From contig CP136062.1 in the NCBI GenBank assembly GCA_032622095.1, forward strand, positions 200,907,959-200,971,958: 64,000 nt of DNA, written 5' to 3'. This DNA is from Siphonodentalium dalli (lineage: Eukaryota > Mollusca > Scaphopoda > Gadilida > Siphonodentaliidae). Of this stretch, positions 33,941-46,740 are shown one piece after another; positions within the stretch are counted from its first letter, which is position 1; each line of letters opens with the position of its first letter. The notes beneath the pieces were generated by a model. It had not been told where the DNA came from. It saw only the letters and a list, made by a program, of their open reading frames with translations, and made no database searches. Made by a program: the position numbers and the translations under genes.

Positions 33941-34678
33941 TCGAGGTTTTTGGTATACAGTACAATTCTTCAAATTTTGTGTTTGAAGATATGATTCTTA
34001 GCTTACATATACGTAGTTCATATAAAGCCTAACTGCTTGTGATAAAAAACACCTAAAAAAGTAAGTTTTCCTCTAAGAAATTGGCCCATATCACAATAGA
34101 GATGTGTGCGATTGCTATGAAATGTTGAATATATAATCCTTATGACCATAAACATCACAGTTAATACTTCAAACAGCAAATTTTGGGCATTACCAATGTG
34201 CTTGATGTGTGTCCTCATTACTCACAAACCTGCACACATGGAATTTGCATGTGTATGATAAGGTTCATTATTGACTCAGTGTAACGGTATATGCAGTTTC
34301 AAGCAAATATGCTCCAAACATGTAGGGACGAATATACTCACCGAAATTCAATCAGCTGGTCAAATGTTCGCTACAGTTGGTAATAATCAAATGACACTAT
34401 TAATATAATCGACATGTGGTTAACCCTTGCACGTTATGTGGTATTGTGCTCTGAACTGAGTATTATGATTTTTAACAAGTGTCATTAGTCAAGTTAACAC
34501 TATTTGCATAAATAAAGATGTTCACACAGAAAATATATTGCCAAATTTAATAGCAATAGAACCCTTCTATTTTGATACATGACCCGAAATATGCGGGGAA
34601 CTTTTTTTCAGGTGTTTACAAGTCAACGTTTCACTTTCGATGTTTTGCATAACTGTTTTATAGTCATGTCTTACGGTG

Positions 34679-35199
34679 TTAAAGATGGATTATCTCTTTA
34701 GATAACAAATTTGAAATAGTTGCGTGGGTATAAACTAATAATTATGAACTGAAGACCCCTGTCCGGAAAGGCTTCTATCAATTAATATTGATTTTATTTC
34801 AAATATTTTATTGGGACCGTTTAGTTTCTATTTTTAGAACAGACCATTCGGGTGATACCATAGCGATAGAGAGCATTATGTTCATATGGCTACGTACCGA
34901 ACGTCAACTGTCCCAGATTGATTGGTTGTATTGTTTTATTCCATAGTTATAAGCGATAATGAGTTTAATTAATGTGTATTTGTGACAAAATTACACCATA
35001 AAATTTCTGGTCTCTGTTAACAGTAACCACTATTGTTCGTTAGCTAAATAACCACACCTTTTTAGACCAGAATATATTCGAAATAAATGAATATTAATCG
35101 ATAGAAGCATTTCCGGACAGGATTCTGCGATTCAGGTCTAATATTTTATACCCCGGTAACTATATTATACATGTTTACAGAGAGATAATCCACCTTTAA
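34679..35199. mobile_element. TTAA MITE (family 3)
   Basis: TTAA at 34679-34682 and 35196-35199 flanks inverted ends AGATGGATTATCTCT / AGGTGGATTATCTCT. The arm similarity continues about 130 bp inward ('tgtccggaaa(g/t)gcttctatc'). It is 521 bp and non-coding, a TTAA-targeting non-autonomous element. Confidence 0.8.
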
Positions 35200-35482
35200 C
35201 GAGAAGTTGTTTATATAGACCTTCCGCTTGTGATGTGGTGTTAATATACGGTGATACTTTGATCACGTCCAGTGAATTGAAGTTTAAACTAGTTCACCAG
35301 TGGCATACATCAAAACGGATTAAGTCCTCGTTCGTTCGCCATATTCTTCAGATTCCGGAGCGTATGGAAAATGAAAAGGAAAGTGGAAGCAGAAGGATGA
35401 AGGGACAAGAATTCTCGTTGGGGATATATGTGCAAAATAAGGCAGATCAGGAATATTAGCAAAAACCGAAAGCGAGTTTACA

Positions 35483-37230
35483 ATGAATGCCATAAGAAAA
35501 TTAGCTCATCGACATGTTTCTAATAAAAATGCTAAAGAAGAATCGGATGATAGACATACAGAGGTAGATAGACATCATCAGTCTAAATATGTTATGACAG
35601 ATTGCAGCAAATTTGAATGTTCGCAGTCGCAAGATATACATATCAGGACAACGAATGAACTCGCATGAGTTGACATGAGTGATAGTGAAGTAGAATGTGT
35701 CCCGATGTTCCATCACAAAACACTGACTGAACACAACTATGTCAAGACTAATGAGAGCGAACTAGAACAGGGATATGTCCCGGTGCCCCAGATAAAGACA
35801 CAGAGAGCTGACACCTTCCTGAAATGTGCTGACGATAGCTAGTTAGAAGCCTCGCCGACTTCCGGGCCGACAGCTGACACCAATATGAGTAGATTCGTTA
35901 CCACAGACGATAGCGAGTTATAAGCTTCGCCGACTTCCGGGCCGACAGCTGGCAATACGAGTACGCGTGTACAGAACAAGACCCAATATGATATGACAGC
36001 TGATGGTAAACTACCACAGCCGCCGATGTTTACTAAAGACGCGTTACGACAGATGCCAGCGAATTCAAATCGTCAATGTTTTCCGTGCTGAATGCGGATG
36101 ATAAACTGAAATGCCCTTTCACATTAAGTAGTCAGCTGCAAAGTTCGCCGGTGTTCAATCTAAACATACGGAGAAAATACATACGTGTTCCAATAGTTGA
36201 ATGCGACATAGAATGTTCACAGTTATCTCGCCCAAACATGCGGGATAAAGTGACATGTGCTAGGTCAGATATGGGCGATTTATTTAACTCACCGATGTCT
36301 AATTTCACCCAACGGGATATACCCAAATATATCCATACATTGACAGTGATCTATAATATAATGTTTGTCGCTCCCCGTGCTAACTGCAAAAAGTTAAATC
36401 AAATGTGTTCCGCCAACTGAAAGCGCATGTGAAAGTTTGCAACTTGATAAATTCCGATCCGTTACGAGTGCTGACTATGAAGACTCGGATGAAGATGAAA
36501 GATCGCCTCTTCCGAGGCATAGCACTGCTGACAGTGAAGTAGATACTTCACCGGTGCCCAATGGAAATAATCATGGTATATTCCAATGTCCAATAGGTGA
36601 AATAAATAGTAGTAGCTCATCTTTTATACTATCGCCTGAGGAATGGGAAACAATAAAACCGTCAAAAAAACAAGTTCCACGGCATCTGCAAGGCACATGG
36701 TGCACTCTATTTGTGGACAAACTGAAAGGAGTAAACAAGACCTGCCCGCTGTCTTTCAAATATAATAGAGTTAAAGCAGCGAAATCTAGAACAAACAGAA
36801 CCATGTTTTTAGAGGTAAGGCACAATGTAAATTTCCTGGATGCCGCCATGTCATATTGACCATCCGTAAGGAACCTCTGACATATTGTTCGGTGAACGTG
36901 CAATATCGATTTATTGGTAAGGTACATCACAAAGGTCCTGCCAAGCGACGAGTTATGCGGCAGCAAGAGCATACACAAATACTGAAAGAAGTGAAAGAAT
37001 TTGGACCGTCGGAAATGTTTCACAGGCGACTTGCCGAGTTACCAGAGGAATCCATAATGTCGCGGAATTTGGATGTGTCATAACCCGGGGACGATTTCCA
37101 AAATACTGTCCAAAGACACACTAAAAACAAGATTGGACCAAAGCTACGTAGTAGAGTGATTAGCAATGAACGATCTTTACGATAATGTTGATAAAAGCGA
37201 TTCAGATGCTACAATAAAGGGATATATACA
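35483..37230 (+). pseudogene. broken gene: Asp/Ser-Glu repeats plus cysteine-containing C-terminal domain
   Basis: Several plus-strand frames join into one protein-like series. The N-part (35483-36640) repeats a D-S-E-[LV]-x-x-S-P motif roughly every 25-40 residues: DSEVECVPM, ESELEQGYVPVP, LEASPTSGPTADT, LASPTSGPTAG, DSEVDTSPVPNG. The C-part (36640-37230) reads VPRHLQGTWCTLFVDKLKG, TCPLSFKYNRVKAA, then after a 1-base shift near 36810 GKAQCKFPGCRHVILTIRKE, later AKRRVMRQQEHTQILKEVKE, and past a stop at 37081 KSDSDATIKGYIQHI. I recognise this C-terminal layout from uncharacterised, often multi-copy invertebrate proteins, but cannot give a function. A transposon origin is plausible. Satellite DNA cuts it at about 37234. 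Confidence 0.65.
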
Positions 37231-37233
37231 ACA

Positions 37234-38026
37234 TATAACCGCCGGCCGGGTAATTTTTTGACAGAGATTTGCCTCTATGGACGAATTCACCCCAACAGGG
37301 GCCATTAATGGCATAGATCTCTCAAATGTGGAATTTAGCAACATTTTAGGGTCCGTTTGGTTCCAGGCTCTACTTACGCCCAATTTGTGGCCGGTATAAT
37401 GGGCTGGTCGGGTAAATTTTGACAGAGATTTGCCTCTAGGGTGTCTATGGACAAATACATCTTAAAAGGGGCCACCAAAGACATAGATCTCTCACAATCT
37501 GGAATTTAACAACATTTTAGGGTCCGTTTGGTTCCAGGCTCTACTTACGCCCAATTTGTGGCCGGTATAATGGGCTGGCCGGGTAAATTTTGACAGAGAT
37601 TTGCCTCTAGGATGGCTATGGACGAATACATCTTAAAAGGGGCCACCAAAGACATAGATCTCTCACAATCTGGAATTTAACAACATTTTAGGGTCCGTTT
37701 GGTTCCAGGCTCTACATACGCACAATTTGTGGCCGGGTATAATGGGCTGGCCGGGTAATTTTTTGACAGAGATTTGCCTCTATGGTGGCTATGGACGAAT
37801 TCACACCAACAGCGGCCACAAATGGCTATGGGCTATGGACGAATACATCTTAAAAGTGGCCACCAATGACATAGATATCTCACAACCTGGAATTTAGCAA
37901 CATTTTAGGGTCCGTTTGGATTCCAGGCTCCACTTACGCCCAATTTGTGGCCGGGTATGATGGGCTGGCCGTGTACTTTTATGATATAGATTTGCCTCTA
38001 GGATGGCTATGGACGAATACAAAAAA
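37234..38026. repeat. ~160-220-bp tandem repeat, about 4.5 copies
   Basis: Units begin 'ccggccgggtaat' and contain 'gacagagatttgcctcta', 'catagatctctca', 'aacattttagggtccgtttg' and 'acgcccaatttgtggccgg'. The word gacagagatttgcc occurs at 37260, 37421, 37592 and 37764, with a decayed copy at 37985. The fourth unit has an internal 40-bp duplication. Confidence 0.92.
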
Positions 38027-38039
38027 AATTAGCCGCTAT

Positions 38040-38637
38040 TTTGTCGAATCTGAAGCTGAATTTGAATAAGGAGCTGAATAAGGAACAGGGAACTGGGAAC
38101 TAAAAAGATTTGAATAAGGAGCTGAATAACGAACTGGGAACTAAATTCATGGAGCTGACAAAAAATTATATCCCGCCTATTGGAGCAGGAGAAGACAATA
38201 GCCAAGGTTCTGATTGCTAACAGAAAAGATAACCACCTCATACCAACATGGCAGGACTTGGACGTGTACGAATCAATGCAGGCTGCTCTTGGTCTGTTAG
38301 TTATGTTCACTGATTTTGTCGGGCGTGAGGCACATCACAATTTCTTTTATCCGGACAGCAATAGACCTCCTCCATAATGAAATATTGAAAATAAACTCAA
38401 ATGTACCTGACCTGACAACAGGCATGAATAATCGGATCCGAAAGTACCTGGACATGAAGTACAAGGACAGCGACATTAAAATGTCATAAATAAATCAGCA
38501 TTCCTCGACCCGCGATTCAATGATCAATATATCGACAAAGGTGCCATCGTGGAAGCTAAAAGTATGCTCCAAAATAAGGTGGTGGATAAAATAACCAAAA
38601 GTGCATAAAAGTGTTTCGTCTCCGAGTGCCACGGAAC
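38040..38637 (+). pseudogene. hAT transposase remnant, central part
   Basis: After two 'ggagctgaataa(c/g)gaac' duplications the frame from about 38160 reads EQEKTIAKVLIANRKDNHLI, PTWQDLDVYESMQAALGLL and FTDFVGREA. After shifts it gives DLTTGMNNRIRKYLDMKYKD, then NKSAFLDPRFNDQY (38490-38530) and KVVDKITK. The 'HL.PTWQDLDVLE...L...TD.LSGE' and 'A.FLDPRFK..Y' blocks are characteristic of hAT/ZBED-type transposases. Stops and frameshifts make it non-functional. A hAT-like MITE follows at 38646. Confidence 0.85.
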
Positions 38638-38645
38638 GTGTTCTT

Positions 38646-39057
38646 CAGTCTATTATCCCAAAAAGCAGCACATTATCTGCTTATAATATAACTTTATTTA
38701 GGTAGATAATCGGCTTAGATTCGCCTCATTTTAGTTCATAATGTGCTGAAAATTAGAACATTTTAGTCACATGATCGACTCATAATGGTGCGATTCTAAG
38801 CAGATTATGCGCGGACAATGACACAAATAAGCCACTCACGACTTTTTCACGTGTACGCTCTTTAACAGATGTTTTCACTATGGTCCGCGCCTTAAAACGA
38901 AATGACGAGTAGAGTACATTATCTGCTTATTTCAGAATAAAATAATCACATTATGTACATATTTCACATTATGGACCGAACCAGGTCGATTATGCACATA
39001 TTGCACATTATAGACCGAACCATGTCGATTATGCGCGTATTTTCGAGAGGATATGTT
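38646..39057 (-). mobile_element. hAT-like MITE (family H), copy 2
   Basis: It lies on the minus strand and runs from AACATATCCTCTC (39057) to ATAGACTG (38646). It is flanked by a perfect 8-bp duplication GTGTTCTT (38638-38645, 39058-39065), the hAT hallmark. It includes a local duplication of 'cacattatggaccgaaccag'. It sits inside the hAT transposase remnant. Confidence 0.88.
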
Positions 39058-39065
39058 GTGTTCTT

Positions 39066-39440
39066 CGTGATGTAGCAGCTAGTAAGGAAGTCATATCGTC
39101 AAGCCAGCCACACAAGAGAAAACTAGGAGACTATTTCAAACCAACTGATAAATCTGTAAGGTAAATTGCCTACTCACTATACTGGTATTGACAACAATGT
39201 TTGAATTGTCAATGAATGGAGCGGTACCTGGCAATGCCTGATGTGGACCCTCCTGTGTGTTGGAAATCAGTCAAAAACATTTCCCAAATCTTTCAAAGAA
39301 ATATGTTGTATCCCAGCGACAAGCTGTGCTTCAGAACGGTTATTCAGCACAGCTGGTAACATTGTATGTGACAGACGCACGTGTCTAGATCCAACGAAAG
39401 TTAATATGCTGCTGTTTTAGCAAAGAATATGAGAAATGAA
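39066..39440 (+). pseudogene. hAT transposase remnant, C-terminal dimerisation part
   Basis: Frames give KRKLGDYFKPTDKS, ERYLAMPDVDPPVCW, then after shifts ASERLFSTAGNIVCDRRTCL and DPTKVNMLLF before a stop near 39418. This is the hAT C-terminal dimerisation domain ('SERLFS.AG.....R..L.P..V..L.FL'). It continues the remnant upstream of the MITE. The next 39441-40029 is AT-rich without a recognised feature. Confidence 0.88.
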
Positions 39441-40029
39441 TTTTGAACTCTAATATTTGAAGAAAGTTCAAAATGTTGATACTGATGCCAGCGTAGTTAT
39501 GTACCAATGTCTGTGGAAATTTAAGTTCAGCTGTTTATGCTAATACAAATAATGTTCTCTAAGATATTAGTACTAGTTATTAGTCCTATAATCTCATAAT
39601 ATTCCCATTCATAATATCATATATATCAGATTTGTACCAAGTGTTCAGTGTTCGTTGTTGGTCTTTGAACACGAACCATAATTACGTATGTCGCACAAGT
39701 CTTGCTTGAAATAGAACATGACATTAAAATTACTTATATATATCATGGAACTTTTCGTCCAAGATAACGGTAACCTATATGTCAAACAAAGACTGTCCAG
39801 TATTTTCAATTCTCGCTCAATTACAACGACGACATGAAACTGAAATTACGAGTGCGCACAATACTGGATTCACTGGAATATTACATCGCAATAATAGTCG
39901 GTGACATTTCGATAAGCGCAATTACGATTTCTTTTCATTTCGACGAAAATCAACCATTTAAGGAACATTCATTTCAAACACAAACTTATTCCTATAAAGT
40001 GGAATAGTTTAACTGAACTGTATACCGTA

Positions 40030-40171
40030 TTTTGATAACAATATTTCGAACATATGATGGTTCACTCATTTTCTCTCCGAAGACCCCATGCTGAAAATGT
40101 AACGCCATGTTGCCTGCAAACAGGTACTGGAGATACTCACCCGTATTTTGAGAACAATATTTCGAACATAT
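40030..40171. repeat. 118-bp tandem duplication, target of the next element
   Basis: Unit 1 (40030-40146) contains 'caatatttcgaacatatgat', 'ctccgaagaccccatgctga' and 'caggtactggagatactcac'. Unit 2 starts at 40147, is interrupted after 'cgaacatat' by the element at 40172, and resumes at 41948-42037. Unit 1 therefore shows the empty site. Confidence 0.85.
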
Positions 40172-41947
40172 GGGCCCGATTCGTCATCTCAGGTTTAAAC
40201 CTGGTCTACGTAAACCTCTAGGTTTAAACCGCCGTGAGTCAGCAAAATCCGTGGTTTAAACCCGCGACCGCAGGTCTAAGTGACGCATTCGTCATCTCTG
40301 GTTTAAACCTGGTCCAGCCAGACCAGTGGTTTAGCAGTAGTGTCTCACTATCGTCGAGATAATTAATCGTACTTTCCTGATGCGGACCGCCTCGTTTTAT
40401 TGATTGCGAAAATCAATAATTAAGAAAGCGACCATATTTTGATTGGAAATTTATAAGCGAGAAGCACTCACACCTATAATGCATGTGGGGATAAGTTTTT
40501 GTCAATTTCGATATTTTGTTTGCGTTTTATAAGCTTAAACCGGCAACTAAACCATCTAATTCAGCGGTCCAGCTAAACCAGCTTTACCGAGGCTAAACTT
40601 GAGATGACGAATCCGTCTTTTCTTCATCGCGGTTTAGAATTGTCAAACAATCAATCAAAGGGTGGAGCTGTAAATTATCTCGAGTGAGGGCGAGTCTTAA
40701 GTGGCGGCTGCCGACTGGTGTTATCATGTCACAGTTGATTTATTCGCACGCGAGCTTTGCTCAGATATGGACATGTTCCTTCAATATGATTTTTACAACT
40801 ATCTTGTGTGGTTTTTTTTGGCTTGTGGCAATCACAAATACTGGTGTTTTCTACGAATTCATTTGAATGGTTCAACGCTTTAATTTTTACACCAAAACCA
40901 TGCTACTGCATGACCAGATATGCTATACACATAATTTGCAATCCTAAACTTATATCGCTATGTGAGTCAAATTTGATAACATATATTTTGATGTAGATCA
41001 TGCCACAAAGCTCTACTCTGGCTCCGCCCATAAATTCCCATAATATTCCACCAGCTCAAAACCTGGGAACGTTTTGATTTTCTGCACGACGGAAAATTTA
41101 TTACATTGAAAAAAAAGCAACGCATGTAATATGGTTGCCCACTTCAAACAGTTCAGATGCCGCTTCTGGTGTGCAATCATAAGCAAATTGCGTTTACTTG
41201 ACAGACTTCTTGGTCCAGTATTGACTCGATTATGGAGCCTTTATTCAGTTTCAGAGGAGCCTGCGTCAAATTTGCGCACATTTTGATCATTTGAACATTT
41301 TAATTTAAAAAAATATTTAATTAAATTTAAAACAAACAAATATTAATATAAATTTTAAATATTGTTTCTTGTTAGATACAACTCCTTACTCAATTTAACA
41401 GCACATTTTTTTTTAAATTAAATTTTCTTATTTTCAAATCAGTTTTAGAACAGTTGCGAACAGACAAACGGACATACATATATACAGCTCCTATACCCTT
41501 TAATATATACAGATATAAATGTAAATACACCAAAGTTTGTCTTTGTGGGTAAATCATCGTGTAGAAAATATATCACAAACAAAGTGATATAAACAGCGCG
41601 TGAAACTCGTGCTGATAGACATGCCCTTTGTCAGATGATTTAAACCCACAAAGAGATAGGATTAATGGTCCGTGAGCGATACTCATTTTTCAATGAATAA
41701 ATCCAATGAGCGTGCACGTGTTCGGGATAATTTATGACATGTCAATAACCATTATATCGGCTTGTCTTTTTGTCCGATTGGTAAGAGGGTAGTTTGACTG
41801 CTTGCTCATATCACCGAATCGAGTTGTCAATTAGCTGGAAACTGAACGACAAAAACGCCCACTTAGACCCGGTTTGGCTGGATCGCCAATGTAGGTTTAA
41901 ACCAGGTTTAAACTCAGAGGTTTAAACCTGAGATGACGAATCCGGCA
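40172..41947. mobile_element. 1.78-kb TIR element with GGTTTAAACC subterminal palindromes
   Basis: It begins GGGCCCGATTCGTCATCTC and ends GAGATGACGAATCCGGCA. Comparison with the empty site in the adjacent duplicate gives a 2-bp AT duplication (ATG cannot be excluded). Extra terminal-like copies occur inside: CATTCGTCATCTC at 40286 and GAGATGACGAATCCGTC at 40601-40617, so it may be a composite of two nested copies. GGTTTAAACC occurs repeatedly near both ends. An AT duplication with such ends would fit ISL2EU/Harbinger-related elements, from memory. No transposase is present. Confidence 0.75.
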
Positions 41948-42531
41948 ATGATGGTTCACTCATTTTCTCTCCGAAGACCCCATGCTGAAAATGGAACGCC
42001 ATGTTGCCTGCAAACAGGTACTGGAGATACTCACCCGCAATTCCAGATTGTCGCATGCCCAGGTACAGGAGCTATTTGAAGTGAGACATCGCGAATACTC
42101 GGGGAGCGTTTTAAAGTGGTGCAACCAATCTTCATGTTGATTATACCATCACAAACTTGAAGATCAACGCTCCGCACGCTCCCTCCGAGCTCCGCTTGAT
42201 GAATCATTCCATCATTCATAATAATTAGTCAAACTTCATAAACACGTTTCACTTTTATGCTGTTTTGTTAAGTTCTTTCCAATTAGTAACTGTTGAGTGC
42301 CATAAAGGAGCGTTTTCTTACGCACCGTGTTCTTAGTATTTTTTGTTCTAACATTTTGGTAAAAACTCTCCAATTATATAAAGAGAGCTCCTTATACTTT
42401 ATATTAATTAAATTATTGGTATGCATGATTTTAGATAGAACCCCAAATTCTAACGATTTCATTGGACAGTTAAGTGTCAAACGTTTTCACACCGAGTTTA
42501 TATTCAGAATTCATTTGGTACTTGGTTACTC

Positions 42532-42873
42532 AACATATCATCGCTCAAATACGCACATAATCGACCTATAATGTGAAATACGTGCATAGTGCGATTATTT
42601 GATTATGAAATAAGCAGATAATGGATCATATCCGTTAATTCGTTTTGTGGCACGGGACACAGCGAAAACGCATGTTAAAGAGCGTATACATGAAAAGTCG
42701 TCAGTTGGCCTAGTATCATTGTCCGCACATAATCTGCTTAGAATCGCCACATTATGAGTCGATAATGTGACTAAAACGCTATCATTTTCAGCACATTATT
42801 GACATTTTCTAAGCTTCCAATCTGTTTATCTACCTAAACAAGTTCTACAGATAACTTTCGGGAGAACAGACTG
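42532..42873 (+). mobile_element. hAT-like MITE (family H), copy 3
   Basis: It runs from AACATATCATCG to ACAGACTG. Flanks GGTTACTC and AGTTACTT match at six of eight positions. It has the internal palindrome around 'cattatgagtcgataatgtg'. No gene is found in the flanking 42038-42531 or 42874-43540. Confidence 0.82.
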
Positions 42874-43544
42874 AGTTACTTCTGCTTGGATCTAAATACT
42901 AATAAACTAAGTGTGTCGGTAATGCGCGATCTGCTACAGTTGTAAGTGTGTGCAGATCAGGGGCACAGAATAAGTGGCTTAGAAGATCTATCATGCCGTC
43001 GAAAGGAGCCAGTCAGCCACAACAAATCGTTGTGTGGTATGAAGTGAGAAATACAGAAGGTCGAATCTCAGTGACCCATCACTCGGAGATAAAGATTTAC
43101 CAAAACGAAGGAAGACAGTGAGGCATTCCTATGTGTTGCCACACCAAATGCAAATTTTTGGAATCATTGGCACAACAAAGTACAGTATTGGCCATTACTG
43201 TTTACTGGTGAACATGTGTATGTTACACGATATTACTCGGTATACAAGCATTTACATGAGCTGTATATTGTATTAGCTTCAATAATTGTCCATATTAACG
43301 CCGCAGGAATGTCACTCCATTTGATTGATTTGAGCACCCAACTTTTTCTAATCTCAGGCAAAACTGGATTTATACTTGTGGAACTCAGGATATATTTTGA
43401 AATCAAATCATCTAAGTTTATCATTTTGATATATGTTATGTAAATATTATTGAATATTATATGTGTAAACTTTGTCAGTGTGGTCTTACAGAGCATGCAA
43501 TGGATACTGGTTATTGTAAACTAATTCGTCAGTGATCCCATTTC

Positions 43545-44100
43545 ATAAATACGAGAATGTAAATTTGGATAAAATAATGAAAGATGACATCGTGGAGCCA
43601 AGTTCGAGTCCATGGTTTTCGCCAGTTCTTTAGATTGGTAAATCTAACCAAACTTATCAAATGTGTGTGGACTATCGACTATAGGTTAATTCAGTTTCAC
43701 GGAAGGATTGATCAGTACGTATAACTATTGTCAGGCAATAGGTGCTTCTCTACTGTAGATTTGTCCAATGACTAATTTGGAAAATGAATAAGAAGCTAAA
43801 CCAAACACCCCTTTCCTACACACGGTTTAATCCAGTTTAAGGATATCCCGTTCGGTTTGTCCAAGTCAATAGATGTTTCCGAGCGATTTGTGGAGATCAA
43901 TTTGTCCGGAATTCAGAGGGAAACATGTCTCCACTACATATATGAATCATTTGTTTGGGAGAATTTTTTTGTTATAAATCTCTTTCTAATCTTAATGATG
44001 TTCTTGAAACATTACGAATATCAGCTTTATATCTTAAGTTTCCATGAGAAAACTGCTTCAGAAAGAAGTGACATTTTGGTTTGAAGGTCCAAATTATGCT
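43545..44100 (+). pseudogene. Ty3/Gypsy reverse transcriptase remnant
   Basis: The frames give KYENVNLDKIMKDDIVEPSS, SPWFSPVL and QMCVDYR (43546-43680), then after degradation DIPFGLSKSIDVSERFVEIN, LSGIQRETCLHYIYESFVW (43845-43955) and NLNDVLETLRISALYLKF, ending with LLQKEVTFW. The order matches Gypsy pol: 'DIVEPSSSPW.SPVV', 'R.CVDYR.LN', 'PFGL..A...F', 'CL.Y.DDI.V', 'HL..L..V...L', 'V.FLG'. The catalytic YxDD is changed to YIYE, and stops are frequent. No LTR, integrase or primer site was found. Confidence 0.8.
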
Positions 44101-44425
44101 CGCTTTTATTACATCGCAGTCCGGTTCAGGGACCAACATATGTTGATAAATATGCTTAATATTCTTATATTACACACCAACCCCTTACAAAACCCAACCT
44201 CAGTAATGACCAAAATAGGTGTAATTATTGGGCTTCCTTTCAGCTCCAGCCATTGGCCAGCTGGCAGAAATTTTCTTTGTGTACTTCCCATGACCAGTGT
44301 GGTTATTAATGTAATAGCTACTTACTCAGTACCAGTTGATTTTTTATTTTCATTTATTGTTCTAATAAACTGGTATCATGTCGGAAAAATTTCATAGCGT
44401 TTAGATACTTTTATCACTGAAATCC

Positions 44426-44789
44426 CAGCCTCTTCTCCTAAAATACCTGCACATTATCTGCTTATAATAAAAGTTATTTTAGGTAGATAATCTGCTTAGA
44501 ACGGGCTTATTTGAGTCGATAATGTGCTAAAATCGAGAACATTTTAATCACATTATCGACTCGTAATGATGCGATTCCATCAGATTATGTGCAGAAAATG
44601 ACACAAATAAGCCAACTCACGACTTTTTCATGTATACGCCATTCAACATGTGTTTCACTGTGGCCCGCGCCATAAAACGAAATAGCGGACATGACTCCAT
44701 TATCTGTTAATTTCAGAATCAAATAATCACAATATGAACCTATATAACTTTAAATGTCAATGATGTGCATATTGGTGAGAGGATATGTT
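44426..44789 (-). mobile_element. hAT-like MITE (family H), copy 4
   Basis: This minus-strand copy of 364 bp is flanked by TGAAATCC (44418-44425) and CGAAATCC (44790-44797), an 8-bp duplication with one change. It has the same ends as copy 2. Confidence 0.85.
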
Positions 44790-45072
44790 CGAAATCCAAT
44801 AGTAAAGTTATAAATTTAGAGGCTAATGTTTTTCTGTCTATAATATGTTATCGGCTTTGGATATAACCCTTTTGGCATAAGACCAGAATGACACACAAAC
44901 AGGTCTTCTTAACAATATGCCAGGCCAGGAACTGTGAGTTGATTATAACATATATGTTAGCTTTTAATACCACTGACATTAGAGTGAGACTATATGGTGG
45001 GTGATAGTTCAACAAATACTTGCACGTACTAACCTCTTAAATATTGAATGCCCAAATACTAGTTTTCAGTCA

Positions 45073-45574
45073 TTAAAGGCACGTGAGGCCTTAGTTGTCG
45101 AAAATATTCATATTTGTTCCAATCACCGTAAACAGAAAAACATTAAAACGCATACAGTTTCGTTCATATATACCATGACCATCGCGTAAACAGCATGTTA
45201 TCATAAAGATTTACTATATTTTACCTAAACAAGAGCCTGATTGTGTTACAGAAGACAGCACAATGCTACTGGCTAATCACACACAAATGGCATAAACGCT
45301 CTTTATTAGTTCCATATCAGGAATTCACCAACAAAGAACGCTCTTTATGTTTACTATCATAATATAAACAAACACCAGAAAAGTAACTTTTTATGCTTTT
45401 GTTTACATAACAATTGTCAAACATTTGACAATAACATACTGATTATGCGATATTTCTTATTTGTATACGGACAAAGTCGGTCTACATTTTGATGTTCTTT
45501 CTGTTTGTGGCGGTTTTTGACGGGTGGAAATATTTTCACAGGATACCCACCGCCAAGGCCAACCGTACCTTTAA
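45073..45574. mobile_element. TTAA MITE (family 4), copy 1
   Basis: TTAA flanks both ends. Termini AGGCACGTGAGGCCTTAG and, reversed, AGGTACGGTTGGCCTTGG form imperfect inverted repeats. It contains the AACGCTCTTTATT module pair (45294-45349) and is over 90% alike to 51431-51934 by eye. No coding sequence. 45575-46505 has no recognised feature. Confidence 0.85.
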
Positions 45575-46499
45575 CAAAGAAACTATGTGTAATCGACACT
45601 GCATAATTTATGTTACAATAATTTGTCTAATTTATTAGTTTGACATTTTGTCACCAATTACTTGAATTCAACACCATTTTCATCTCACCTGCAATGTGGA
45701 ATCAACAAAACCATACCTCGAAAATGATAAAAAAAAAGCTCAAATTTTTAGAACTGCGTTTGTGTGACATAAACGTGGACGCTCATCATAAGTGACGAAC
45801 ATTTGACTTATTTTCTTCTATTGAAAACACCCATTTTCATTTCCTCGGGATGGTGTCCAAGTCGGTCATGGTATGTATCTTTTAGTGCAGCTGTCCGGTT
45901 CCTGAGAAGAATACAACACGCATCCATGCAACTTGGTGACACAATACCAAAATGTGTGCCTATTTTATCGTAAACTTAAAATAATTAATTTTCGTTTTTA
46001 ATATTAGTCAAGCTTATTTTCCCTCTGTAAGCATGCATGCTATACAAGTTCCGCCCTCGTCCTCGCTTGAGAATTTTCATTCCACATTGAATGCTTTTCA
46101 AGTGCTAACTGAATATTAATGCATTTTTATATATTTATGACAGTCTACAGATTATGTGCAAATTGTTGATAAATAATAACAAGAACTAAAAACCATTACT
46201 CACCATGTGCCCATATTACAAACATTCCTGTTTCTTGTTTAAACATGCCTTAACAGTGGTTTCCATTGTGAAGCTAATTTATTTCATGACAATACACAAG
46301 CTACCATCACTTGACATAAACATTTGTAGACTACTGCCTATAATCAAACTACAGTGTTCCCTTGGGGCCTTCATATAATTGATTAGCCATGCATTTGATA
46401 AATGGCTATTCAAGGCCTGGAAAAGACTTAAATTCCAGTTTGGGGGCCTTGAATATCCTTGATAATTGACGTGTTATCGATCCTCTGCTTTGCACACAA

Positions 46500-46740
46500 A
46501 TCGACCCACTAAATCCATTCACGTTAAAACAATTTATGTACAAGAAAAATCGAATGTTAAAATTGCTCAAAAATGAGCATCGAAGTATCGAATACTCTAA
46601 TTTTGATAGGGGTGCTATATATACGACACACTTAATCCATTCACGTTAAAACAACTTATGTACAAGATAATTCGAATGTTGAACGAATGTTGAATGTTGT
46701 GCTAACTTCACGGACCCTAATTTGATAGCGTTTTCATACA
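46500..46740. repeat. ~120-bp tandem duplication
   Basis: 'aatccattcacgttaaaaca' followed by 'tatgtacaaga' recurs at 46512 and 46636, with further matching to 'ctaat(t)ttgatag'. 46741-47848 holds short minus frames at 46918-47272 that I cannot identify. Confidence 0.8.
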
